64,000 nucleotides of DNA, taken from the NCBI GenBank assembly GCA_965202795.1, contig OZ241848.1:186001-250000 (forward strand), given 5' to 3'. Position 1 is the stretch's first letter. Every line of letters starts with the position of its first letter. The position numbers were made by a program, and so were the translations under genes. This document shows, in pieces, positions 40,538 to 49,143 of the stretch. Under the pieces are notes generated by a model. It had not been told where the DNA came from. It saw nothing but the letters and a program-made list of their open reading frames with translations, and made no database searches. Origin of the DNA: JACOND01 sp965202795. GTDB taxonomy: Bacteria > Bdellovibrionota > Bdellovibrionia > Bdellovibrionales > UBA1609.

Positions 40538-41563
40538 TTAAGATCGGCTTTGTCTCAATTTAATATATTCCCGCTCAGCAGCTCTTCGATCTTCCTCTGC
40601 CCGCTTTAACTCCTCTTTAAGCCGCTTTTCCTGGTTTTCCGCCTCCTTGTATTTTTTTTCAGCCTCTGTTTTAAAAGCGGGGGCTCCGGTTTCTTTGTAT
40701 TTGCGCCATTCCGCATTAGCGGGCTTTTTGCTGTTTTCAATGAGCGAGCCAAGATCTTCGCGGCATTTTTTTTCATGCTGTTTGGCTTCCTCAAACTGCT
40801 CCCCCGCCTCAATCCGGGCCGCCTTTAAATCTGAAGGCTTAAGGCTTTGATTTTCAGCCGGCTGCGGCGCGGCGGGAGCGGGCCTGAGATGGGCGGACCA
40901 GTCAATCGGCGCCAGCCCATGGGATTTTAGGCCGTCATTCGCGCGGGAAAAATGCCGGCAGCCAAAAAAGCCCCGATCAGCCGAAAAGGGCGAGGGGTGA
41001 GGCGCCTTGAGAATCAAATGCTTTTCGGGATCAACTGAATTGGCTTTTTCCGCCGCATGCCGCCCCCAGAGCAAAAAAACCAGGCGCTGCCGCTCCCTGT
41101 TTAAAAGAGCAATGATCTGATCGGTAAACTCCTCCCAGCCCTTTCCCCTGTGAGAGTTAGGCCTTCCGGCCTCCACAGTCAGAACGCTGTTTAAAAGCAA
41201 AACCCCCTGCCCGGCCCAGGCCTCCAGCAGGCCGCTGGAGCTTATGGGAACGCCAAGGTCAGACTGCAGCTCTTTATAGATATTCACAAGGGATGGCGGC
41301 GGCGGGATCCCCTCGCGAACCGAAAAGCAAAGCCCGTGGGCCTGGCCGGGGCCATGATAGGGATCCTGGCCGATAATGATTAATCTAACCTTGTCAAAAG
41401 GAGTTAAATCCAGCGCGCGAAAATACTCCCGGCCCCTGGGATATATGGTTTTCCCTTTGTTCAGCTCCTCTGTGAGAAAAGCCTTTAAGCTTTGCATATA
41501 GGGCTTGCTGAACTCCGCAAGCAGCCGGCTTTTCCATGAATCCTCCAGCTGAATCTGACTCAT
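40538..41563 (-). CDS. ung: Uracil-DNA glycosylase (family 1) with C-terminal coiled-coil extension
   Basis: Residues 1-230 are a complete family 1 UDG: IIIGQDPYHGPGQAHGLCFSV with catalytic Asp67, PPPPSLVNIYKEL, VLLLNSVLTVEAGRPNSHRGKGW and KAPHPSPFSAD with the catalytic His. It removes uracil from DNA. About 110 further residues form a charged helix (EAKQHEKKCREDL ... KYKEAENQEKRLKEELKRAEEDRRAAEREY), probably coiled coil, not found in typical Ung. The gene starts 8 bp after rel/spoT and is likely in its operon. Confidence 0.92.
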   Translation of the reverse strand: MSQIQLEDSWKSRLLAEFSKPYMQSLKAFLTEELNKGKTIYPRGREYFRALDLTPFDKVRLIIIGQDPYHGPGQAHGLCFSVREGIPPPPSLVNIYKELQSDLGVPISSSGLLEAWAGQGVLLLNSVLTVEAGRPNSHRGKGWEEFTDQIIALLNRERQRLVFLLWGRHAAEKANSVDPEKHLILKAPHPSPFSADRGFFGCRHFSRANDGLKSHGLAPIDWSAHLRPAPAAPQPAENQSLKPSDLKAARIEAGEQFEEAKQHEKKCREDLGSLIENSKKPANAEWRKYKETGAPAFKTEAEKKYKEAENQEKRLKEELKRAEEDRRAAEREYIKLRQSRS

Positions 41564-41571
41564 GATCCCGG

Positions 41572-44151
41572 CTATGATTCGTCAAAATCTGTTTTTCGGC
41601 TGACGCTGATGACGCTTTCCACCTGCCGCAGCTTTTCCGCGAGCAGCTTGACCTGATCAATGTTTTTCACCCGCGCGCTGAAAAAAACAGAAACCTTAAA
41701 GCCGCTGAGCTTTTTGGCTTTGACCTCTGTAATATTCAGGCCGAAAAAATTAAAGGCCTCGCTCATTTGTGAAAGCGCGCCGGGCCTGTCCTCGCACACA
41801 ACATGAAGGGAAATGTCATATTCGCTGGCGGCCCCGGGCTTTTCCTTTCTCCAGTCCACATCAATAAACCGGTCAGGGGAGATTTGCGAAAGCGCGCGGC
41901 AGCATGCCCGGTGCGCGACAATGCCTTTTTTTCGGCTCAAATAGCCCTTGATATGATCGCCGGCCACAGGGCGGCAGCACTTGGCAAAATGAACCATCAC
42001 ATGATCCGCCCCCTCCACCAAAAGGGGCGAGCCGGCGGCGCGCCTGGCCGGCGCTTCGGCTGCCGGCCGGACGGCCTCTTTGGATGAGCTGTCCCGCTGC
42101 GGCGAAAAAGACTGATCATGCCTGATCAAATAGCTTATCAGCTGTTTGAAGGCCAGCTTTCCAAAGCCAAGGGCCACATAAAAATCCTCGGCTTTGCCCA
42201 TGCCGCCGGATTTTAAAAAAGATTCAAACTTGGGGTGGGAGAGCCATTTGGATTCCGGGATTTTAAACTCGCGGCTGCCTTTTTCTGCCAGCTTTTGGCC
42301 AATTTCAAGGGCTTTTTTCCTTTCCTCAATTTTAAAAAAGTTTCTGATTTTGGATCGGGCGCGGGAGGTCACGCAAATCTTCAGCCAGTCTTTTGAGGGG
42401 GTTTGCTTTTTAGAAGCAATAACCTCCACAGTGTCTCCGCTTTGAAGCTTGTATTTCAGGGGAACCTGCCGGCCGTTGACCTTGGCGCCGGACATTTTTT
42501 CGCCAAGGCCGGTGTGTATGGCATAGGCAAAATCAATGGGAGTCGCGCCCATGGGAAACTCTTTAATGTCGCCTTCCGGCGTAAACACATAAATCTCCGA
42601 CTCAAAAAGATCGAGCTTGACATTTTCCAAAAAATCGCTGGAGTCAAAAGAGTTTTGGTGCCAGGAAACCAAGTCCCTGAGCCAGTTGAATTTCCCCGCG
42701 CTCTGCTCTTGAATTTTCTCGCTCCGGCCCTTCAGCTTATACATCCAGTGGGCGGCAATGCCCTTTTCCGCCGTCAGATGCATGTCAAAAGTTCTGATTT
42801 GAACCTCAATCTGCCGGCCGTCAGGGCCAATGACTGTTGTGTGCAGGCTCTGATAGTTGTTGCTTTTCGGCATGGAGATAAAATCCTTGAAGCGGCGGGG
42901 GACGGGCCGCCAGAGGGCATGAGTCAGGCCCAGAGCCTCGTAGCATTCGTGAATGTCCCGCGCGCATATCCGAAAAGCCACAAGGTCATGGATTTCCTCA
43001 AAGTTCAGATTTTGCAGGCTCATTTTCCGGTGAATGGAGTAGAGGTTTTTATTCCGCCCGCTGACTTCGCATTCCCATATCCCGTTTTTTTGAAGTTTTG
43101 TTTTCAGGATGCGGATGACCTTGTCTGTGTAGATCTCCCTGTCTTTGTTAAACTCAGCCATTTTTTTCCGCAAAAAGCGAAAGGTCTCAGGGTTTGAGCG
43201 CTGAAAGGCCAAGTCCTCCATCTCTGTTTTCAGCTCGCCCATGCCCAGCCGCGAGGCCAGAGGGGCATAGACCTCCAAAGTCTCATTCGCGATGCGCGCC
43301 CGCTTTTTTGGAGGCAGGCAGCCGAGAGTTCTCAGATTGTGAAGGCGGTCAGCCAGCTTGACCAGTATCACGCGAACATCTTTGCCCATGGCCACAATCA
43401 TTTTTCTGATGTTTTCGCTTTGCTTTTGGTGAATGTTCCGAAAGTCTGTTTTTGAGATCTTGGTGACTCCGTCCACCAAAAAGGCAATGGCCGGGCCAAA
43501 CTCTTTTTTAATGTCTTCAAGAGAGCGGGGAGTGTCCTCCACAACATCGTGCAGAAGGGCGGTTATCAGGCTTTCCTGATCCATGCGCAAATCGGCCAAA
43601 ATGTCAGCGACAGCCAAAGGATGGGTGATATAGGGCGCCCCGCCCTTGCGGACTTGGCCTTCATGGGCTTTTTCCGCGTATTTGTAGGCTTTTAGGATTT
43701 CGCCGCTGCCGGCCTTTGGGCTGTATTTTTTGACTTTTTCTGTCAGGGCATGTATTCCCGCCGCTGCGCCGGGATCCGCTTTAGGCGCAGGCCTGGCGGC
43801 AGGCTGCGCCTGGTTATCTGGATGGCCTCGCGGCGCCTGTTTATCTGGACGGCCTCGCGGCGCCTGTTTGCCGGGACGGCCTCGCGGCGCCTGTTTATCT
43901 GGACGGCCTCGCGGCCGTTCGGGCTGGATCGCCCTTAGCTTTGGGGCTTTGGCCGCTCCTTTGCCGCCTGACAAGCGGGATGGCGGCTTTTTTGGCTGAG
44001 AGCTCCTGGAGGCTGTAGCTTTCCGGGGCGCTTTTGGCCGCGCCTTCGGCTGATCGGCGTTTGCGGCTTTGGCTGCAGCCGGAGCTGGAGATTTAGCCGG
44101 GGGCTGGACCATTTTCAGCTTGAGGGTTTTGGCTTTGGGAAGGCTGCTCAT
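41572..44151 (-). CDS. spoT: Bifunctional (p)ppGpp synthetase/hydrolase (Rel/SpoT)
   Basis: After an N-terminal extension of about 135 low-complexity residues come the HD hydrolase domain (ALLHDVVEDTPRSLEDI; HNLRTLG), the synthetase domain (YSIHRKMS, NNYQSLHTTVIGPDGRQIEVQIRT), TGS (VFTPEGDIKEFPMGATPIDFAYAIH), a Cys cluster (FAKCCRPVAGD ... HRACC), and a C-terminal ACT domain (DRPGALSQMSEAFNFFGLNI). Both catalytic halves look intact. It sets the stringent-response alarmone level. The extension contains four 9-residue repeats encoded by family A units. ATG 44151 is chosen; a GTG at 44154 precedes it. Confidence 0.93.
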   Translation of the reverse strand: MSSLPKAKTLKLKMVQPPAKSPAPAAAKAANADQPKARPKAPRKATASRSSQPKKPPSRLSGGKGAAKAPKLRAIQPERPRGRPDKQAPRGRPGKQAPRGRPDKQAPRGHPDNQAQPAARPAPKADPGAAAGIHALTEKVKKYSPKAGSGEILKAYKYAEKAHEGQVRKGGAPYITHPLAVADILADLRMDQESLITALLHDVVEDTPRSLEDIKKEFGPAIAFLVDGVTKISKTDFRNIHQKQSENIRKMIVAMGKDVRVILVKLADRLHNLRTLGCLPPKKRARIANETLEVYAPLASRLGMGELKTEMEDLAFQRSNPETFRFLRKKMAEFNKDREIYTDKVIRILKTKLQKNGIWECEVSGRNKNLYSIHRKMSLQNLNFEEIHDLVAFRICARDIHECYEALGLTHALWRPVPRRFKDFISMPKSNNYQSLHTTVIGPDGRQIEVQIRTFDMHLTAEKGIAAHWMYKLKGRSEKIQEQSAGKFNWLRDLVSWHQNSFDSSDFLENVKLDLFESEIYVFTPEGDIKEFPMGATPIDFAYAIHTGLGEKMSGAKVNGRQVPLKYKLQSGDTVEVIASKKQTPSKDWLKICVTSRARSKIRNFFKIEERKKALEIGQKLAEKGSREFKIPESKWLSHPKFESFLKSGGMGKAEDFYVALGFGKLAFKQLISYLIRHDQSFSPQRDSSSKEAVRPAAEAPARRAAGSPLLVEGADHVMVHFAKCCRPVAGDHIKGYLSRKKGIVAHRACCRALSQISPDRFIDVDWRKEKPGAASEYDISLHVVCEDRPGALSQMSEAFNFFGLNITEVKAKKLSGFKVSVFFSARVKNIDQVKLLAEKLRQVESVISVSRKTDFDES
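43816..43925 (-). repeat. Four tandem 27-bp family A units in frame inside spoT
   Basis: Units reading TATCTGGACGGCCTCGCGGC plus a seven-base joint repeat four times at exact 27-bp spacing, the last ending in a complete palindrome GGACGGCCTCGCGGCCGTTC. On the coding strand each gives a nonapeptide such as RPDKQAPRG. Confidence 0.88.
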
Positions 44152-44529
44152 CACAGCCGGTTATACCATGTTTTTTCATAAATTGACAGAGGCCGTGTTT
44201 TTTTGAGCGCGCGGAGGCGGGCCGCTCTCATCAGCCAGCCGTCTGGGCCAGAGAGCTTTCTGAACGCGGACCGGGGGCCGGCCCCGCCGCCTGCGGGAAG
44301 CCATGCGCGGGCCTGAAATCCCGCCAGCTTAGCCAAGTTAACCAGCTTATAAAATCAGACAAAGCTTAAGCTTTTCAAAACCAAGGCTGTCCAAAGCCAT
44401 GCTGCGGCAGGAGGCGCTGCCGGGCTTTGCGCCAAACCGCTCCTTCCATGTGAGAGCTATGCCATCTTTTTCAGGGCCAGTCCAGCTGGAGGAGGCATCC
44501 ATAAATGGCAGGCTTGAGCGGCGGAAAAA

Positions 44530-44593
44530 ATGAGTAAACTGGACAATAGTCTAAAATGCTCATGAGTAAACTGGACTGCTGTCCAAAATGCTC
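44530..44593 (+). promoter_or_regulatory. Tandem 32-bp direct repeat upstream of an ATPase gene
   Basis: ATGAGTAAACTGGAC opens both 32-bp units (44530-44561, 44562-44593) and AAAATGCTC closes them. The second contains the inverted repeat TGGACTGCTGTCCA. The ATPase start is 13 bp downstream, so the site may be an operator or promoter. The 375 bp before it (44155-44529) show no supported gene. Confidence 0.5.
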
Positions 44594-44606
44594 ATAAATT
44601 AAAGCC

Positions 44607-45746
44607 ATGAATTTTATCAAAAGATATTTGCAGGCGGCTGTCAAAGAGGATTTAAAGTCCAAAATGGTTTTTATCAATGGCCCGCGGCAGGCGGGCAAAA
44701 CCACTTTGGCCCTGTCTTTTTTGAATCGATTTGACCCTCATCATCCGGCTTATTTGAATTATGATCATATTGATGACAGGCAGCTTATATTAAAGAGCCA
44801 GATCCCCGGCGGGCAAAAACTGATTGTTTTTGATGAAATTCACAAATGCGCCCGCTGGCGCGGCCTGCTCAAGGGGCTTTATGACAAGCATAAGGGAAAA
44901 GTGTCTTTTCTGGCCACAGGCTCCGCCCGGTTTTCTCATTACCGCCGGGGGGGAGACTCCCTGTTAGGCCGTTATTACCTGTATCGCCTTCACCCGCTTT
45001 CTCTTAGAGAGATCAATAAAAACCCCTCTTTTTCTGACTTGGAGGCTCTTTTGAAATGGGGCGGATTCCCTGAGCCGTTTTTAAAAAGCTCAGAAAAGGC
45101 TTTAAACCGATGGCATAAAAGCCTTATTGAGCTGCTTGTTCATGAAGACATACGGGATTTAGAGAATGTCAGAGAGCTTAGTCTAATGGAAACCCTTGCC
45201 ATGTCCCTGCCAGACAGGGTGGGATCGCCGCTCTCTGTTCAAAATTTAGCGGGGGATTTGGGAACAGCCCATAAAACTGTGGAAAAATGGCTTTCTGTTT
45301 TAGAGAGGCTTTATTTTTGTTTTCGCATTCCTCCGTTTGGGGCGCCCCGCATCCGCGCTGTCCGGAAAGAGCAAAAGCTGTATTTGTTTGACTGGTCGCT
45401 TCTGTCAGATCGAAAAGAGATTCGCTTTGAAAATTTAATGGCGGCGCAGCTGCTGAAATACTGCCACTTTTTGGAGGACACGCAAGGCTCTAAAATGGAG
45501 CTTCGCTTTTTAAGAGACACAGACAAAAGAGAGGTTGATTTTGTCGTCTTGAAAAACAAAAAGCCTCTGTTTGCCGTGGAATGCAAATCCGGGGATCAGA
45601 ATCTTTCCCCCGCAGCCAGGTATTTCAAAAAAAGAACACCCATCCCCGCGTTTTATCAGGTTCATTTAAAAAAGAGGGATATAGAGACCGGGGACGGGCG
45701 GATCCTTCCGTTCGCCTCTTTTTGCAAAGAGCTGGGCATGCCCTAG
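44607..45746 (+). CDS. AAA-type ATPase, DUF4143 family (copy 1)
   Basis: The 379-residue protein has Walker A GPRQAGKTT (25-33), Walker B KLIVFDEIHKCARW, the sensor LATGSARF, and a C-terminal DUF4143/restriction-fold-like part with REVDFVVLKNKKPLFAVECKSGD. That last segment has the D-x-n-E-x-K pattern of PD-(D/E)xK nucleases. Such proteins are abundant in mobile and host-associated genomes and their roles are mostly unknown. A tandem 32-bp repeat lies just upstream and a family B repeat just downstream. A related gene is at 49481. Confidence 0.82.
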   Translation: MNFIKRYLQAAVKEDLKSKMVFINGPRQAGKTTLALSFLNRFDPHHPAYLNYDHIDDRQLILKSQIPGGQKLIVFDEIHKCARWRGLLKGLYDKHKGKVSFLATGSARFSHYRRGGDSLLGRYYLYRLHPLSLREINKNPSFSDLEALLKWGGFPEPFLKSSEKALNRWHKSLIELLVHEDIRDLENVRELSLMETLAMSLPDRVGSPLSVQNLAGDLGTAHKTVEKWLSVLERLYFCFRIPPFGAPRIRAVRKEQKLYLFDWSLLSDRKEIRFENLMAAQLLKYCHFLEDTQGSKMELRFLRDTDKREVDFVVLKNKKPLFAVECKSGDQNLSPAARYFKKRTPIPAFYQVHLKKRDIETGDGRILPFASFCKELGMP

Positions 45747-45750
45747 CCGG

Positions 45751-45890
45751 CGCGCGCCCTCCGCCATCTCCCCGCCGAGCCTCTGCTTTTCCCCCGCGGC
45801 CCCGCAGCCCCGCGGCCTTGCGGCCATTTCTGCCCCGGCCGGCATACGCCCCCCCGCTGAATCTGCATCTTCCCCGCGGCCCCGCGCATT
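45751..45890. repeat. Family B dispersed GC-rich repeat, copy 1
   Basis: It starts CGCGCGCCCTCCGCCATCTC and includes CCCCGCCGAGCCTCTGCTTT, a CCCCGCGG run and CCGGCCGGCATACGCC. It closely matches 47480-47610 and part of 50730-50830. Confidence 0.8.
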
Positions 45891-45996
45891 TATCCTGATA
45901 TTTATTTTTTGGATTCTTCTGGAACCCCTTCCCTCGTTTTTCTATATCACTGAGAATTTGCAATAGTTTGTCAGCTCTGTATTTTGAAACATTGCA

Positions 45997-46897
45997 TTAT
46001 GGGTTCGGAAGGCGGCCCGGCAAACTTAGTATCTGTCCAATGCCATTTTGATTCTCTATAATTTTAATAGCAGGAGTGCTATTGAGAGTGTGTATACAGG
46101 CATGATGAATGGCAAGAACTATATCTTGAAGCTCATTGTCATGTTCAATCTGGCTGATTTTTAACCCAATCTTTTGAGCTTCATTAAGTCCGATATGCCG
46201 AAAATGAGTTTTCATTTGCTTATAATCCGAAAGCTTGTCCACTATTTTTTTGATATCCGTTTTTTTATCATTAAAAAACATCCCTGTTTTTAAATATTTT
46301 TCTGCTATTTCCTTTGACCATTTAATGGCATTTTCACAAGATAATATGAGAGTGGGATGATATTTGCCGACAATCACCTGCCATAATGGAATTTTTTCCG
46401 GCTGTTTTTTAATTTCTCTTGCCGCTTGTTCAAATTCATCCAATATAGCTCCAGCCGGAAGCCCCCCGATTTGAGGATCAATTGGCCCTAAGTTTGATTG
46501 TTTTCCCATGTGTATAAGCCTTGAAGCGCAGGCAATCACTGTTCCTGCAGACATGGCAATTTGAGGAACAAAGACTTCTATATTGGAGCCAAACATTTTT
46601 CAAATAATCAATTAAAGATTCTGTTGCGGCAACTGCGCCTCCTGGGGTGTGAAGCATCAAATCTAATCCTTTGTCACGATTTAAGCCATGAATAACCGCC
46701 ATAAAAGCATTCTTATCGTTATCATTAATTTCTGTTCCTGTTATGCCTTTTGTTTGAAGCCAGCCAGAATAATAGGCAATGATATTCCTGTTGCGCTTTT
46801 TAAAAAGTTTTTGAATGTATTTTTGCCTTATATTGCGGCAGGGATCTGTATTTGGATCGCTTTGGATCTCTTTAAAAATATCATTCCAGCCGGGCAT
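45997..46897 (-). pseudogene. SDH_sah-type ClpP-class serine protease, frameshifted
   Basis: The first frame (46897 to about 46600) gives RNIIAYYSGWLQTKG, then LDLMLHTPGGAVAATESLIDYLK. The second (46596-45997) continues as FGSNIEVFVPQIAMSAGTVIACAS, MGKQSNLGPIDPQIGG and a helical C-terminus. Joined, these are one SDH_sah serine proteinase of about 300 residues, with the nucleophile Ser in AMSAGT and a likely Lys in MGKQ. The break is at a run of five A on the coding strand (46596-46600). A decayed gene, a sequencing slip, or recoding are all possible. The ATG follows the stop of the small gene at 46900. Confidence 0.75.
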
Positions 46898-46899
46898 AA

Positions 46900-47103
46900 T
46901 TAACCAGAATTGCTAACAATTATTTCTTCGTTTTTTAAAACAGAAAGCTGTTTAAATGGAGTATGATAACCTTCAGAACAGTCAGGGAGATTTTCTTTAT
47001 GCGGCATCCCAAAATTTTGGAAAACCCGCTCAACTTCTTTTTTCCTCTCTTCCGATATATGTTTCAAATCAGAATTTTCAGTCTTCTTCTTTGGATGATT
47101 CAT
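46900..47103 (-). CDS. Small hypothetical protein paired with the SDH_sah protease
   Basis: The 67-residue product is polar: a basic, helical first half (MNHPKKKTENSDLKHISEERKKEVERVF) and a second half with LPDCSEGYHTPFKQL. GGGAGGGGG precedes the ATG. Its TAA is two bases before the protease ATG, so the two are translationally coupled. It might be a substrate, adaptor or inhibitor; no motif decides this. Confidence 0.55.
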   Translation of the reverse strand: MNHPKKKTENSDLKHISEERKKEVERVFQNFGMPHKENLPDCSEGYHTPFKQLSVLKNEEIIVSNSG

Positions 47104-47168
47104 ACATGCCCCCTCCCGTTAAATTTTTGGCAAAATCCCAGGCTGTGTCAGCCAAACTTCCAGGCCAA

Positions 47169-47274
47169 ACTTCCAGGATTGCTGCAATCCCGTTAGGACT
47201 TGCAGCCTATCAGCTGCCTGAGAGCGGCCCCTCTGGGGACTTCCAAGACTGCTGCAATCCCGTTAAGGCTTGCT
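47169..47274 (+). CRISPR. CRISPR-like two-repeat remnant (unproven)
   Basis: ACTTCCAGGATTGCTGCAAT (from 47169) and ACTTCCAAGACTGCTGCAAT (from 47239) both continue to CTTGC, giving 35-bp repeats with four mismatches around a unique 35-bp spacer. The inner part GCAATCCCGTTAAGGCTTGC can fold with GCAA/TTGC and CC/GG arms. No cas gene is in the window. A diverged 70-bp duplication is the alternative. Confidence 0.25.
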
Positions 47275-47328
47275 GCTCCCCTGTATATAAAAATATAGCC
47301 TTTTAGGCGGGGAGTCAACAGGCTTGTT

Positions 47329-47352
47329 TGGGCCGGCCTCACGGCCGTTCCC
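47329..47352. repeat. Family A palindromic repeat
   Basis: TTGGGCCGGCCTCACGGCCG followed by TTCC forms the core. A second partial arm, CTCGCGGCTGTTCC, follows within 20 bp. Confidence 0.7.
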
Positions 47353-47420
47353 CCCCTCGCGGCTGTTCCTTCTGAGGCTGGCGCGGCGAGGAGCGCAAAT
47401 AGGCGAAAACCTGGTTTTTT

Positions 47421-47632
47421 TCCAAAAAAACCGGGAAAACCTGGCAGTTTTGCCCTCAGATCCTGATCAGGGCGCGCATTTTCCGCCATCTCCCCGCCGA
47501 GCCTCTGCTTTTCCCCCGCGGCCCCGCGGCCCCGCGGCCTTGCGGCCATTTCTGCCCCGGCCGGCATACGCCCCCCCGCTGAATCTGCATCTTCCCCGCG
47601 GCCGCTCCCCGGCTCCTCCCTTACATAGGCGG
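47421..47632. repeat. Family B dispersed GC-rich repeat, copy 2 (longest)
   Basis: It begins TCCAAAAAAACCGGGAAAAC, continues CTGGCAGTTTTGCCCTCAGA and CCTGATCAGGGCGCGCATTT, then the same CCGCCATCTCCCC block as copy 1, and ends at the left end of the IS1111 element. Matches are at 50689-50860. Confidence 0.82.
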
Positions 47633-47733
47633 CTTGATAAAATGGACCCAGCCTTTTAAAAGGATCGGCTTCTAAAAAGAGCCATGATAATGATGATGAT
47701 TATCAAAATCAACAAAAAAAAGGAGGGTCCAAG

Positions 47734-48777
47734 ATGAAAGTTACAACATTAGGCATAGATTTGTCAAAAAATATATTTCATGTCCACGGGGCGGACAAAA
47801 GGGGGGCGGCTGTGTTCAGCCAGGCCCTGCGCCGCGCCCGTTTCCCAGAGTTTATGGCCAAGCTTCCCCCCTGTTTGATAGGCATGGAGGCTTGCGGCGG
47901 GTCCCATTATTGGGCAAGGGAGCTGAAAAAGATGGGCCATGATGTGAGGATCATGGCGGCAAAGTTTATTAAGCCCTACATTAAGTCCAACAAGAGCGAC
48001 AAAAATGACGCGGAGGGGATATGCGAGGCCGTTCAGCGGCCGGGCATGCGCTTTGTCCCTCAAAAATCTGTTTATCAGCAGGATATTCAGTCGCTCCACA
48101 GGATAAGGAGGAGGCAGGTTCGGCGCCGGACGGCTCTTGTGAATGAGATCAGGGGCTTGCTTGGAGAATATGGGATAGTTCTGCCCCGCAGCATACAGAA
48201 TGTGAGGGGCCGGCTGATGCCCGTCATTGAGTCTGAGGAGGGCATGGAGAAGCTTTCCCCCCGCGCGCGGGACTTCTTCCGGGAGCTTTACAGCGAGCTT
48301 GTTGAGCTTGACAAGCGGATTGATGGCTTTGACAAGCGGATAGGGGCTGTTTTTCAAGAGTCGGAGGCTTGCCAGCGCCTCGCGAAAGTGGAGGGTGTCG
48401 GCCTTTTGACGGCGACGGCCTTTGTTTCGGCCTGCGGGGAGAATGCGGGGGTGTTTAAGAATGGCCGGGAATGCGCCGCCTGGCTGGGTTTGGTTCCCCG
48501 CCAGAGCAGCAGCGGGGGGAAGGTCCGGCTTTTGGGCATCAGCAAGAGGGGGGATTGTTATTTGCGGAGTCTTTTGATTCATGGGGCGCGGGCGGCTTTA
48601 AGGCCTGCTCTGCGGAAAAAGGACCCCCGCTCCCGGTGGGCTGCGGGGGTGGAGAAGAGGCGGGGGCACAACAAGGCGGTTGTGGCTTTGGCGAACAAGA
48701 ACGCGCGGGTTATGTGGTCGCTCCTGCGCTTTGAAAAGAGCTATAAGAGCGGGAGGATTTTGAAAAGCGGCAGTTAA
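47734..48777 (+). CDS. IS110/IS1111-family DEDD transposase
   Basis: The 347-residue product is identical in sequence to the one encoded at 9599-10642. The DEDD residues lie in LGIDLSKN, MEACGG and KSDKNDAEG; the C-terminal domain has SSSGGKVRLLGISKRG. AAAGGAGGGT precedes the ATG. Identity of the two copies implies recent movement. Confidence 0.95.
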   Translation: MKVTTLGIDLSKNIFHVHGADKRGAAVFSQALRRARFPEFMAKLPPCLIGMEACGGSHYWARELKKMGHDVRIMAAKFIKPYIKSNKSDKNDAEGICEAVQRPGMRFVPQKSVYQQDIQSLHRIRRRQVRRRTALVNEIRGLLGEYGIVLPRSIQNVRGRLMPVIESEEGMEKLSPRARDFFRELYSELVELDKRIDGFDKRIGAVFQESEACQRLAKVEGVGLLTATAFVSACGENAGVFKNGRECAAWLGLVPRQSSSGGKVRLLGISKRGDCYLRSLLIHGARAALRPALRKKDPRSRWAAGVEKRRGHNKAVVALANKNARVMWSLLRFEKSYKSGRILKSGS

Positions 48778-49121
48778 AGCGGTGATTAAAGGCATTGCAT
48801 AAACCAAGGAGATTGCCATAGTTTGCATTATGACAAAACAGGTAAGACCGGCTTTTCCAGAGCCTGAGAGTAAACAGGGCGCATTAAGACGCCGATTGCC
48901 TGATAAGGCGGAAAAGCGCGGATTTCATAAGGGCCAGGGGCAAAAGCCCCATTAACAGGCCGGATATATGTTTGCAGTCTCATCCTGTTTTTTGGTTTGC
49001 GGGCTGTTTTGGCCTCCTTTGTTTAAGGCGATGCTTGTTTCAGGTGAGATTAAAAAAGCTGCTTTCCCTGGCGGCGCGGGGGTTTTTGTGGAAAACTCCA
49101 CTCCACCGCTTTTTTTCTTTC
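48778..49121 (+). ncRNA. Candidate IS1111 target-guide RNA region (copy 3)
   Basis: The 344-bp non-coding right end repeats that of the other copies. It contains inverted segments such as GGGGCAAAAGCCCC-type arms near 48930-48952, fitting a folded RNA. In IS1111 elements the guide RNA is encoded downstream of the transposase. Confidence 0.45.
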
Positions 49122-49143
49122 GGCTGTGTCCATATATGTTTTG

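Larger units (their letters stand above)
47635..49137 (+). mobile_element. Complete IS1111-type insertion sequence, copy 3
   Basis: Subterminal inverted repeats ATGGACCCAGCC (47642-47653) and GGCTGTGTCCAT (49122-49133) frame one transposase. It is the same element as 9238-10741. Its left end breaks into the tail of a family B repeat and its right end abuts a family A palindrome. Confidence 0.92.

Noticed and set aside
42403..43197. 264-codon plus-strand frame opposite rel/spoT
   Set aside because: It mirrors the conserved synthetase domain and has no independent support.
43816..43925. CRISPR array or simple satellite
   Set aside because: 27-bp spacing with no unique spacers; units are the family A palindrome core in the spoT frame.
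44155..44529. Small minus-strand frame 44151-44336 as a gene
   Set aside because: No ribosome site, no motif, and it ends at the spoT start; it looks like leader sequence.
46897..46900. Toxin-antitoxin pair made of the small gene and the protease
   Set aside because: Coupling and size fit, but neither protein has a toxin or antitoxin signature, and ClpP-class SDH proteins are not toxins in known systems.
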